Source of the DNA: Calamus simplicifolius
Taxonomy: Eukaryota; Streptophyta; Magnoliopsida; Arecales; Arecaceae
Direction of reading: 5' to 3'
NCBI GenBank assembly: GCA_900491605.1
Contig: UESW01004257.1
Location: forward strand, 214,283 to 278,282
DNA: 64,000 bases
Below, piece after piece: positions 11,813 to 21,337 of the stretch. The notes under the pieces are model-generated. The model was not told the origin of the DNA, did not search any database, and saw only the letters and a list, made by a program, of their open reading frames with translations. Position 1 is the stretch's first letter. Every line of letters starts with the position of its first letter. The position numbers and the translations under genes were made by a program.

Positions 11813-13064
11813 CGCCCTTAAGTTAGAGAATTCAGCAACAACATTTTGAAATCCTTTTGACGTACTACTGGTTTTTCTCCTAAAAGCAGAGTGAAAAGCT
11901 CAAAAGATTCACATTCCTTTTTTTCTTTTTTTTTGATTGCATGCTATCATTTCAATACTGTCACAGGCATTTGGATTACAGTGCGCATAAACTATCACTC
12001 ATGAGCTGTTTCCATTGAGTCTAGTGCCTAAATTTTGTAATGCCTTGTTTATAATAATAAGTGACGCTTTAGGCAAAAGTGAGGTAAAATCACATCATGA
12101 ATAAATTTTTAAGTTCTGTTGCAAACCAATTGGTTATAATAATAATGCCATGGGACCCGACACTTGAAGCTTGTGGTACAAAGCACTGATCGATTGATGG
12201 CAAACTCAATAAACCAAAGAACAGTTCACCAAGCTGTAGAGAATGGATGATACGAGGACATCAAAAACTCTCCCATCCTTGGACCTTGTCTATATCTAAA
12301 AGGTTTTTGAACTATTTATAAAGAGTTTTTCCGCATTCTTCTTAGCTCTTTGTATCCTTGGAACGGGTTTGTATCCGGTTCTCTTCTTAACAAATTTTTC
12401 TTTGGTGGCCTTGCATCCTTCTCCATCAAAAAAAGAAAAAGAGTCTGTGAGTAGACGAACACTGTCTCCCTCATAGACTCAAAGAAAGGGGATAAGGCCC
12501 AAGCAATTCCTCCTTCCTCCTCTATAAATTCCTCTAAACTCTCTATAATATCTCAAAAATAATCTCACGTTGAATGGAAAAGAAAAGGTTTAAGTGCTTA
12601 TAAATCAAGTTTATCTGCTACCAATTAACTTTGACTCGAGTTTTTAGGCTACATAATTTTAGCCCGCTAATGAATTAATTGAGCTAGTAAGTGAGCTTGA
12701 GAATCCAAATGTGCAGAAAATGATAGGGATGAGAAAAAGGCTATCCATAGGATGATGGTAGAGTACCGCTAGGATTATAAATAATTCCAATGGGATTATA
12801 AGGGAGGAGATTTATAATAACCAAAAATAGTCTCATATTGGATCAAAAAGAAAAAGTTTAAGTGCTTATAATTCAAGTTCAATTTACCTATTACCAATTA
12901 ACTACCACTCGGTCCAATTCATCTGCTATCAATTAACTTTTACTCAGTCTGCCACTAATAAGTTTATTGCACCAACAAGCTTAAGCTATTATCGAATCTT
13001 GGCTGAGTTCAAACGCAATATAGGAAACAACCTTCTCTAGCCTATAATTGGAGATATGATTTAG
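11813..13064. other. Unassigned DNA with a pair of direct repeats
   Basis: No coding sequence recognised. Two related stretches of about 90 bp at 12555-12640 and 12822-12915 share aatagtctca..ttgga, aagtttaagtgcttata and taccaattaact. They look like two copies of a short non-coding repeat. Confidence 0.45.
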
Positions 13065-13990
13065 ATCAGCCCTTATCTTATCTTATGTTTGAGGGAAAAT
13101 AGATAGGGCTTTCATCATTGTAAGATGTAGATAGCATGACCCTTACTTTACCCTTTGTTTGAGGGGAAATACACAGGGCTCTCATCATTACAGGATGAAA
13201 AATACACAGGATTTTCTCACCACAGATGTAGAGAGGATGACTCTTATCTTACCCTATATTTAAGGAAAATACACATGGCTCTTATCACCATAGGATGTAG
13301 ATAGGATGCAGTGTAGAAAGGATGACCCTTACCTTACTCTATGTTTGAGAAAAAATATATAGGACTCTTATACAGATGTAGATAGGATGATATTCGAGAG
13401 AAAATACACAAGTCTCTCATAACTGCAGGATGTAGATAAGATGACCCCTACCTTACGCTATGTTTGAGAAAAAAACATAGGACTCTCATCACTGCAAGAT
13501 ATAGATAAGATGCAGTAATGTAGATAGGATGACCCTTACCTTACCTTATAGTTAAGAAAAATACATAAGGCTCTCATCGCCGTAGGATGTAGATAGGATG
13601 ACCCTTACCTTATTCTATGTTTGAAGAAAAACTCTATGTTTGAGGGAAAATACAAGGGTTCTCATCACTCCAAGATGTATATAAGATGAACCTTACCTTA
13701 CGCTATATCTAAGAGAAAATACCGAGGACTCTTATTGCTACAGGATGTAGATAGGATGACCCTCACCTTATGCTATATTTGAAGAAAAAAACACAAGACT
13801 CTCATCAATGTAGGACGTAGATAAAATGCGGTGATGTAGATAGGATGACCCTTACCTTACTCTATGTTTGAAAAAAAATACTTAGGGCTCTCATCACCGT
13901 AGGATATAAATAGGAAGATCCTTATCTTACTCTATGTTTGAGAAAAGATATATAAGCTCTCATCAATATAGGATGCAGATAGAATGAAAT
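13065..13990. repeat. Tandem array, unit about 70 bp
   Basis: About 12 degenerate copies of a unit that can be read as gatgacccttaccttac, tctatgtttgag, aaaaatacatagggctctcatca and ccgtaggatgtagatag. Copies differ by point changes and by small losses, and a partial extra ggatgcagt(a)atgtagata segment recurs at several places. No ORF runs through it, and the array is flanked by non-repetitive DNA. It looks like a local minisatellite rather than part of a recognisable element. Confidence 0.85.
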
Positions 13991-14559
13991 ATATGTCTCT
14001 CTGCCTAAGGAGCTATTTTCATGTTCTGAACTGTGACATCAATATCATAATGCTGTAACTTTGTCACACCAAGACTCACTCAAAGTCTACGCTAATTGGT
14101 GCTAGGAAATATGATTTATATTATTTTAGTTCATTATATTATAATTATTCCTCAATTAGTCCAAAGACCTGCAGTTTCTTTGTAGACCACATGAAGACCA
14201 ATGCCTACTTTACCAGGGCAAATAAAAAGGCACGAAAGAAGATTTTAGATATATTATAACTATGCATATCTACTGTGGTCATGTTAAGACGTCTACCAAA
14301 TGCAAATGCCTTTCTAGAATATCTCACATGGCAGGGCACATGCTCCATTTCCTTGTCGTTAATCATGGAAAGCTCGCGTACTTCCAGCCCGCCATCCAGA
14401 CTTTGGGAAGGAATGACAAGTTGACCAGGCAAGGAAGTCCTCCATTGCAAGCTCTTAAAAGATGCTGATCAGAGGCCTTCATGCAACCTCTCATGGCCTA
14501 TCCGTTCCACTTCAATATCCTCATACTAGTCTCGCAACTTCCTCTCATGGCCAGTGGTG

Positions 14560-15105
14560 GTTGCAAGAGTCGACATTTGATTGGAAAAATCCCACAAAAC
14601 ATTGGTGATATGAAGCAGTTGGAATCATTCGATTTATCAATGAACGATCTCTCTGGCCAAATTCCCCGAAGTATGGTAGCCTTGAATTTCTTAAGCTACT
14701 TGAACTTGCATATAACAACTTGTCAGGAAGAATTCCATCAGAGTACCAATTTCAAACCTTCTATGATACTTCTATTTATGTTGGTAATCATAATCTTTGT
14801 GGACAGCCATTGACGGATTGCCCTGCAAATGCACCTCCTCAACCAAGAGAGGAACAAGCAGATGAAGATGGCTATGAGATGATATGGACTTATGCCAGCT
14901 CAGTATTGGGATTTGTGGTAGGATTCTAGGGTTTTATTGGTGTGGTGATGATCAAAAAGAACATCAGGACTTCTTATCTTCAATTCATCGATAGAATATA
15001 TGATTGGATTTATGTACAAGTGGCAATAATGTTTTCCAAGCTGAAGTCTGTCGAGGCAGCAGGAAATCACAGCATTAATAAGCAACTATGCGGTCGACCA
15101 CTATG
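14560..15105 (+). pseudogene. Leucine-rich-repeat receptor-like protein, 3' fragment
   Basis: Plant receptor-like proteins sit in the plasma membrane and sense extracellular ligands, often in immunity. Visible: one to two last LRRs (GKIPQNIGDMKQLESFDLSMNDLSGQIP), then in the next frame LSGRIPSEYQFQTF, the C-terminal cap NHNLCGQPLTDCP, an acidic juxtamembrane segment, a hydrophobic membrane span and a short basic tail (MIKKN...) without kinase domain. A frameshift lies near 14710, and an in-frame tag (14927-14929) interrupts the membrane span. The N-terminal LRR array is absent, and the region 14160-14560 shows nothing certain. Class confident, exact family member not. Confidence 0.85.
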
Positions 15106-15220
15106 TCGTAATGTATTATGCTTCTTTTATCTTCTCCTCTCTCCCTATTTTGATCTCTCTCGCATTCTCGCTCCTGTTCTCTTCTCTCTCTATTGGTTTG
15201 CTATGAGTAATGTTCCATAA

Positions 15221-15892
15221 GAAATGTTTGTTTCTATTTTCCAATGTGCTAATAAGATGATTTCACTTTTGCTTAGAGTGAACTTTTTTTTGTTACCATG
15301 TTACACAAATGAAGTGATTTCATGAGAATAGACTTAATGCCTCATTTAAAATGTCTGCTAAAATAAGGGAAATGCAAGCAATTATTTATTCCAACTCATG
15401 CTGACAGTTATTTTTCTTGGTTTTTGTTAATCAACTTCAATTTTTACCGCCAAGAAAGGAAAAAATGCTTAAAATACCTAAAGCAAGACAAACATATGCA
15501 AAATACCTTTTCTTTTTTTTTTTCATGCAAAGATTTACAGCTCTTGTATATTGGCAAAATGAAACATTACATAAGCTTTAAGATAGGGCCTTGGTCTAGA
15601 GAGGCCATGTCTACCTTCTCACCTTAGGATACGATAATCATGGTTTGCTCCACTCTTAACTTTGATCACTGTGTCAGCCTTCCTTGAATCAACTTTGTGT
15701 GCACCTGCAAAGAGTGATGGAAGGCTCTAACCCAACAGTTATTTTTCACATGAAACACTCTTTTTTAAAAAATATCCTTAAACATATTTAATGAATAAGT
15801 AGTAGGAAAGGAAAAGACACATGAAAATTACTACATTTACAGTGAGAACAAAATCATAATAAAAAGAGCACATCAAGTTCAAAATCATTGTT
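15221..15892. other. Unassigned AT-rich DNA
   Basis: Short ORFs only and no recognisable protein. It contains a T-run near 15510-15523 and separates the receptor-like fragment from the chaperonin fragment. Confidence 0.45.
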
Positions 15893-16532
15893 TGGTTCTG
15901 GATCTAGGCATGTTTCTATATATAGGGAGAGAATGCTACTTTCACTACTACAGAGGAAGGAATTGTTCTGGATATGGTGTTGCCAAATGTTCACCTCTCT
16001 TCTTTTGTTCCTGCTATGAACAAAAAGCTTGAAGATGCAGACGAGCACCATGGTGCAAACATTGTGCAAAAAGTAAGTCTTAACAATAGGGACGTATATT
16101 TGAAGCTTTTTCATTAGGAATTCATCTAATTCATCTGCTAGAAGTGTGGGCATTGTGAACTCCCCTTAGCTAAACTGCAATGCTATTTTGTTACTACATG
16201 AATGTATATATGACTAATGGACTTGCTATTTTGCGACTAGACAAGCACCAGTGGCACTTTGTTGCCTTGATAGCACATGATGCAAGTGGGGAAGGTGAAC
16301 GGGTGGTGGAGAAGATTGTGAAAAGAGAGAGGTAGGTTGGCTAAAATGCAATGATTGACTAGTTTGATAATATGTTACAAGCTTGTGTAATCAACCCTGC
16401 AAAAGTGACAAGATGTGCACTGTAGAATGTTGCATCGGTTGCTGAATATTCCTAACGACATAGGCCTTTGTTGTAGAGAAGCTCAAACCAAAGGCACTAG
16501 TGACTGTGCGATCTGAGGGTCTTACCATCTGA
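15893..16532 (+). pseudogene. Chaperonin-60 alpha (chloroplast Cpn60 / RuBisCO-binding protein) 3' fragment with an intron
   Basis: The parent gene encodes a group I chaperonin subunit that folds chloroplast proteins. Reading across frames gives NATFTTTEEGIV (about 15930-15966), VHLSSFVPAMNKKLEDADE and GANIVQK (ending 16072), then a gtaagt donor at 16073. After about 170 bp of intron-like DNA the match resumes near 16245 with VALIAHDASGEGE, VVEKI, FDNMLQACVINPAKVTRCAL, VVEKLKPKA and a natural-looking stop at 16530-16532. Internal stops (tag after ID, tag after RCAL, tag after LTT) and at least two frameshifts make it dead. The intron shows it is a genomic fragment, not a retrocopy. Alpha is preferred over beta because of the lysine/proline-rich tail. 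Confidence 0.85.
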
Positions 16533-17705
16533 GCATTCTGTTGTATTTGTTCTCCGAAAATTAGATTAGAAAATTTAGAAATCACAGATACAAGGGTGAA
16601 GCGCAACTTGAGAAGGGACAATGTTGTAGCAGCATTGATCATTAATAGTGCTATCCCTCTCTTGGGATTTTATCTTTTCTTTAACTTTTACATTCTGTTA
16701 AAATTTTCCACAAAGTGCAGGATTGGTTAGAGCTATCTTTCACATATTATTTGTTATTAAGTTTTGAGGCTTTGTTGTTGTTTTACTTCAATATTTGATC
16801 CAAGGATTATTGTGAAAAATTGTAGGCTCTGCTGATCTAAATCGCATCATTTGGATGTGCATATGTGTATGGAAGAAAATTATGCATCAAACTTGCAAAC
16901 TAGTGATTTTCTTATTCTTTTTCCTGTTGTGGAGTCTATTCATCTATATTGTGGAAAAGCAATCAATTATAAAAAGGTATTGAAAAGCCAAGCTTCAAGA
17001 AACACGTCATTTTTAATTTGTGACCTGAGTTCATTTCCAAAACAATAACCTTGGAGGTGGTTTCATTCTGAAAATTTGATGGTCCAGTGAGATAAAATAG
17101 AGGGATATAACAAAACATGAAACGTATATATGCAGATAAATAAATCAATAAAAAAATGAAAACAAATGTGCTAAATATTCTTTTAGCATAATTAGTTAAA
17201 ATTGCTGGTTGATTAGACAAAGCAGGAAAAGAAAAAGAAAAAAAAGGGGAAAAAAGATGACTCTCTATCTAGGTAACCAACTGAATAAAAATTGAATTTC
17301 CAGACTTCCTCTTGTGATGAGAAACTCCCCCTAAAGTATGTTTTCAAACTATCTGTTACGTTGTTCTATATTGTTGAACATGTTAAATCTTGCATTCAGA
17401 ATGCTATATGAATGACTCTTCTTACCATTACTCATAATTATTTGCAAACTATTCTTTCCATCATAATGTTGCATGAAAGACTAAGGCTCATAATTTTCAC
17501 CTGAACTGCAAACCAAAATGCCAAAACACTAATCTAAAAAAAGAAGAGGATGAGAATGCTTATCGCATGTACACCATAGAACTAATGATGTGGACATACC
17601 ATAAATTTTGGACAAAGATAGGCCTCCAACATGGGAAAATTTGTTAGGCAGAGAGATCTGGATGGGTTAAATCTGTAACATAGTATGAATATTATTATTA
17701 TATAT
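16533..17705. other. Unassigned AT-rich DNA
   Basis: Nothing recognisable on either strand. The first part may be former 3' flank of the chaperonin gene. The right end is the insertion site of Copia-2. Confidence 0.45.
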
Positions 17706-18451
17706 TGTTGGGGTTTAGTCCTTGATGAACAGCAATGGATCAACCTCACTGGAGAAGTACCCTGGGCTTTCACCTTTTGTTGTCAACAATTAGATTAGTG
17801 CAGCAGTAAAATTTTATTTTAATCCTATGTTTTCTTTTGCTGGAACACTCCTCACGCTCCCCTCTTCCCCTTCATGTATCTCCCTATGCCCGTGAGAATG
17901 TGATCTGTAGTCTAAAGCCTCATGTCCTCACTTGTTGACCGCATTGACCACTTCCTTGGAATCCAACACACACCGTGCATTGTCCCATGCTCACGGATTT
18001 CTTCCGCTTGGATCCCACCGCATGCCATACATGAAGAGTCTCTGGTCTTCTTCGCTTCCACTATATCTGAAGCCAGCCACACGTCTCTGGGATTCCAGAA
18101 TGCTCTGTGCGTTCTTGCACGATCTCCTCCCAACGCACGATCTCCGTGCGTTCTTGCACAATCTCCTCCCACGTGATGATCGATGCACAGAGAAGGGGAG
18201 GAGGAGAGAAGAGAGAAGATAGAACTGCCACCCTATGATAAGAGAGGATTGGGAGTAGGATTTAAATACATCCACCAAGTGGGCCAGGCTTAGACTCAAC
18301 AAAAACTTCCATGGACTAACCCAATGAGATTAAACTGATTTCCAAGCCCGTATATACCCGTGAATTGATTTAATCTCAACCTTTGGACCACACCTAGCCC
18401 AATACAAGTTAGCCCAACCTGGGCCTTGTTAGCACCACATCAGGCCCAACA
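17706..18451 (-). repeat. Copia-2 3' LTR
   Basis: 746 bp with TG...CA ends and inverted termini tgttggg / cccaaca. It aligns along most of its length with 25491-26315, for example the blocks tagtccttgatgaacagcaa and tccttggaatccaac. A local duplication of acgatctcctcccac-type sequence occurs around 18118-18172. Confidence 0.9.
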
Positions 18452-18474
18452 ATCTTTACCTTGGTGCTTTAAGG

Positions 18475-18980
18475 CCTTAACATGTTTGCCGTGTCCATCA
18501 GCTGCATCAATGAAGCACACTTTGAAAGTTGTCCCATGGAAGAACCTTGGTCAGTGCATCTGCTGGGTTCTCCTTGGTATGTACCTTCACTAGCTCTACT
18601 CCACTTTTTTCCTCCAGCTCTCTGTAGTCGATGCCTTTCTTTTGCAAGATCTAGCCACTAGTCATGCCTTGTACCTAATATCCTTTTGCTCTAAAGGCCC
18701 TTTCTTGCATTGATAAATTTATTAAATCTATTTGCAACCAATGGATTTCTTTCCTTGTGGCAATTGGACCATCTGCCATGTGCCAATCTTGTACAGAGAC
18801 TGCATCTCCTCTGTATAGCCTGCATCTCCTCTGTCATAGCCTGGTTCTACCTATCCCTGTTCTGGATGTTCTGGCTCTCCACAGCCTCCTGATAGGTGTA
18901 AGGGTCTTTATTCATTGTCACCAAAGCATATGACATCGAATCCCCAAAGCCGTATCGAATTGGTGGTTGCACGTTTCTTC
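18475..18980 (-). pseudogene. Copia-2 RT N-terminus fused to RNase H C-terminus (internal deletion)
   Basis: On the minus strand the pre-RT linker (RYGFGDSMSYALVT, NKDPYTYQEAVES) and RT start (AMTEEMQ; GTWQMVQLPQGKKSIGCK; GIDYRE) are followed almost directly by the RNase H end (VELVKVHTKENPADALTKVL) near 18500-18590. The whole RT palm, including the catalytic aspartates, and most of RNase H are missing. The join lies close to 18620-18640. Several stops also break the frame. This deletion predates or accompanies loss of activity. Confidence 0.8.
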
Positions 18981-19194
18981 TGGGCCTGTGCAGTACGATC
19001 CCAGTATCAATCCCTTGCTCAGCTGCATCCTACTGAGTCCCTGTCCAGCTACATCCTGCTAAACTTTTTGGCTTCTAACCCTTTGTCAGTCCTCCATCTG
19101 AATCTTAAATCCTTCTGGTCCACTAGCAAATAGCATGACCGTGTATGAGGTTATTTAGCTAGTGTTGTCATGTTCCACCTCCTGCAGTCTCTGT

Positions 19195-19320
19195 TGTGCA
19201 TCTATACCATCTTTGCTATGGAGGATCGAGCTCTCATCAAAGGTCATATCTCTGCTAATGGCAATCTTCTTCCCTAAGGGGTCTCACAGCCGATACCCCT
19301 TGATTCTGTGGGTAGCCCAG
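19195..19320 (-). pseudogene. Copia-2 integrase C-terminal part, left of the solo LTR
   Basis: Minus-strand reading FLGYPQ then KGYRL-DPLGKKIAISRDMTFDES, the segment that follows the integrase core in copia polyproteins. It continues directly from AYVHVGAG...SKKMVF on the far side of the 1,060-bp insertion at 19326-20385, so the insertion split one coding region. Confidence 0.82.
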
Positions 19321-19325
19321 GAACA

Positions 19326-20385
19326 TTGATAAGTCTTTTATTATCCTAATTTAGCCATTAAAATAAATATTAATTACTTTAAATTTATTAAGAATTGATA
19401 CTTTTTATGGATGTTTGCAGAAAAAGGAGCCTATAGATGGAAAGAGCTTGATTTTTGGAGTCCAACGATGCACTCAAATCAGGACTCGGTTTTCCCAAAA
19501 AGAAAGGAGTGATGTTGCATGATTTCTGGTGCAAACTAAGGCGAATGATGTTGAACGAATGCTAAAAAATTTTCTCACGATATCTAAATGATCTTGAGCA
19601 TCTGATTGACTCCAACTTTAACTAGGAAGAAACCCTAAACAAGCTCTATAAAAGGAGGACCTCAGGCAGTAGTTGGGGAAGGAGTTTCTACAAAGCTCTT
19701 TTTATTCTTCTTTTATTTATATTATTGTATTTAGGCATGGGAGAGGAAAATTATGGAGGGAATGCTGGTGGCAGCATGTGGTAGATTCCTTCAACTTGGA
19801 ATGATGATGAAGTCTGTAATCAGGTTTTATCTTTCTTTTTGTTCTTAATTTCTATGCAATAAAAATTATGCTCTTTTTTATATCTTTTGAGTTATTTTTT
19901 GATCGAGGTTTTGATCTAGCATACATGGCATGTACCCTCTATCGACGTGCCATGATCTCAGAATACGATACATGCCTAAGAGAGATAAATCGTAGTATGA
20001 TAGATTAGACTCTTAATCTTGCAATTATTAGATAGTTTATACTATAAGCAGATGCCTAATCTTTTGATACGGTTCGTGCGTTGCAAGAGATAAATTATTC
20101 TAATTTTAAATTTATAAAAAATATTATTATTGCAACATTAAAAAAAGAAGATAAAACATGTTTGCATGGTGGATTCGAATTCCTGGGTTTCTTCTCCTGA
20201 TGTTTGAATTTTGTTAATTAATTAGTTTTTATCTTTTAATAACCGCTATTCTTAATATAATCCTCTACAAATAATTTTTTTTCTTTTTATGAAATAATTA
20301 CCCTTGATCCCCGAGGATACGATCCTGATTCACCACTAGCTAGTAGTGAGTAGGTTTTATTTTTGACCGCTAACGATAGCGATCA
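19326..20385. mobile_element. Solo LTR (1,060 bp) nested in Copia-2 integrase
   Basis: It begins TGATAAGTC and ends GCGATCA, with a TATA-like ctataaaagg near 19646 and no internal coding sequence. Flanking pentamers are aacat (19321-19325) and aatac (20386-20390), an imperfect target duplication. Removing it brings the two parts of the Copia-2 integrase frame together, which fixes the boundaries well. A 3'-end block with ccttgatccccgaggatacgatcc and a ctaacgatagcg palindrome is reminiscent of Athila-type gypsy LTRs (inference). Orientation appears plus from the TATA position. Confidence 0.78.
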
Positions 20386-21330
20386 AATACCATCTTTTTT
20401 GACCTGACATCCAACTTACTCTGCTCCCCAGCACCAACATGCACATATGCCATGCATCCAAATACCCTTAGATAGTTAGGCTTGTCTTCCCTCCAAACCA
20501 CATCTTCTCTGAAATGCCTCCATCAATCTGGTGTACGATGATCGATTGACCAAGTAGCTGGCTACATCTACTGTGTCAACCCAAAACATCTTTGAAAGCT
20601 CTGCTTGTAGCCTCAAGTATCTTGCTTTTTTCAATATTGTTATATTCATCCTCTCAGCCATCATTTCTTATTGAGAAGTTTTCATCATCGAGAAGTGCCT
20701 TTTGATGCCCCACTCCTCACAAAATCTCTGAACTCCCTACTAGTTTATTCTCTGCCACTGTCTGACCTCAGACACTTCACACTCCTATCCTACTCCCTCT
20801 CCATCTCAACCTTTCAGATTTTAAACTTGGTGAAGACCTCTGATTTCTCCTTCATGTAGTAGACCCATAGCTTTCTTAAGAAATCATCTATTAGGGTCAA
20901 GAAGTATTTGGCCCCATTCCTTGAAGAAACCGGGGTTGGTCCCCAAACATCCATGTGTACTAGCTCTAGGGGTTCTGCACTCCTAGTTGTACTGACCAAG
21001 AACTGCACTCTCCTTTGCTTCCCTATCTAATATGGCTCATAGATCTCCATATCTCCACCACTCAGGTCTAGAAGCAGCTCTCTCTTTCTCAGTTCTTTCA
21101 TCCTCTTATTTTTCATGTGGCTTAGGCAGTAATGCCACATCCTGTACATATCCCAAGGATCCTGTTCCACAGCTGCCTCAGATTTTTTGGTCACCATAGA
21201 GCCCTCCAATCTATAGGTTGTTCTCAGCCTTCTCCCTCTCATCACCATCATAGCTCCATTGGTGATGTTTAGAACTTCATTCCTGGTGTGACTGCTAAAG
21301 CTGTATCCAGTCTGCTCCAAGTTACCTCTT
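20386..21330 (-). pseudogene. Copia-2 pre-integrase and integrase (broken)
   Basis: From high to low coordinate: MYRMWHYCLSHMKNKRM (pre-integrase, about 21120), a gap with a stop near 21027, LVHMDVWGPTPVSSRNGAKYF and IDDFLRKLWVY (first catalytic aspartate, 20814-21008), then MAERMN (third catalytic glutamate region) and the FWVDTVDVASYLVNR block at 20476-20664. The middle segment with the second aspartate is not readable. Same protein family as Copia-1. Confidence 0.83.
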
Positions 21331-21337
21331 TGACACC

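Noticed and set aside
15854..16642. Minus-strand ORFs of 99 and 83 residues
   Set aside because: They are antisense to the Cpn60-alpha fragment, whose plus-strand reading matches a known protein.
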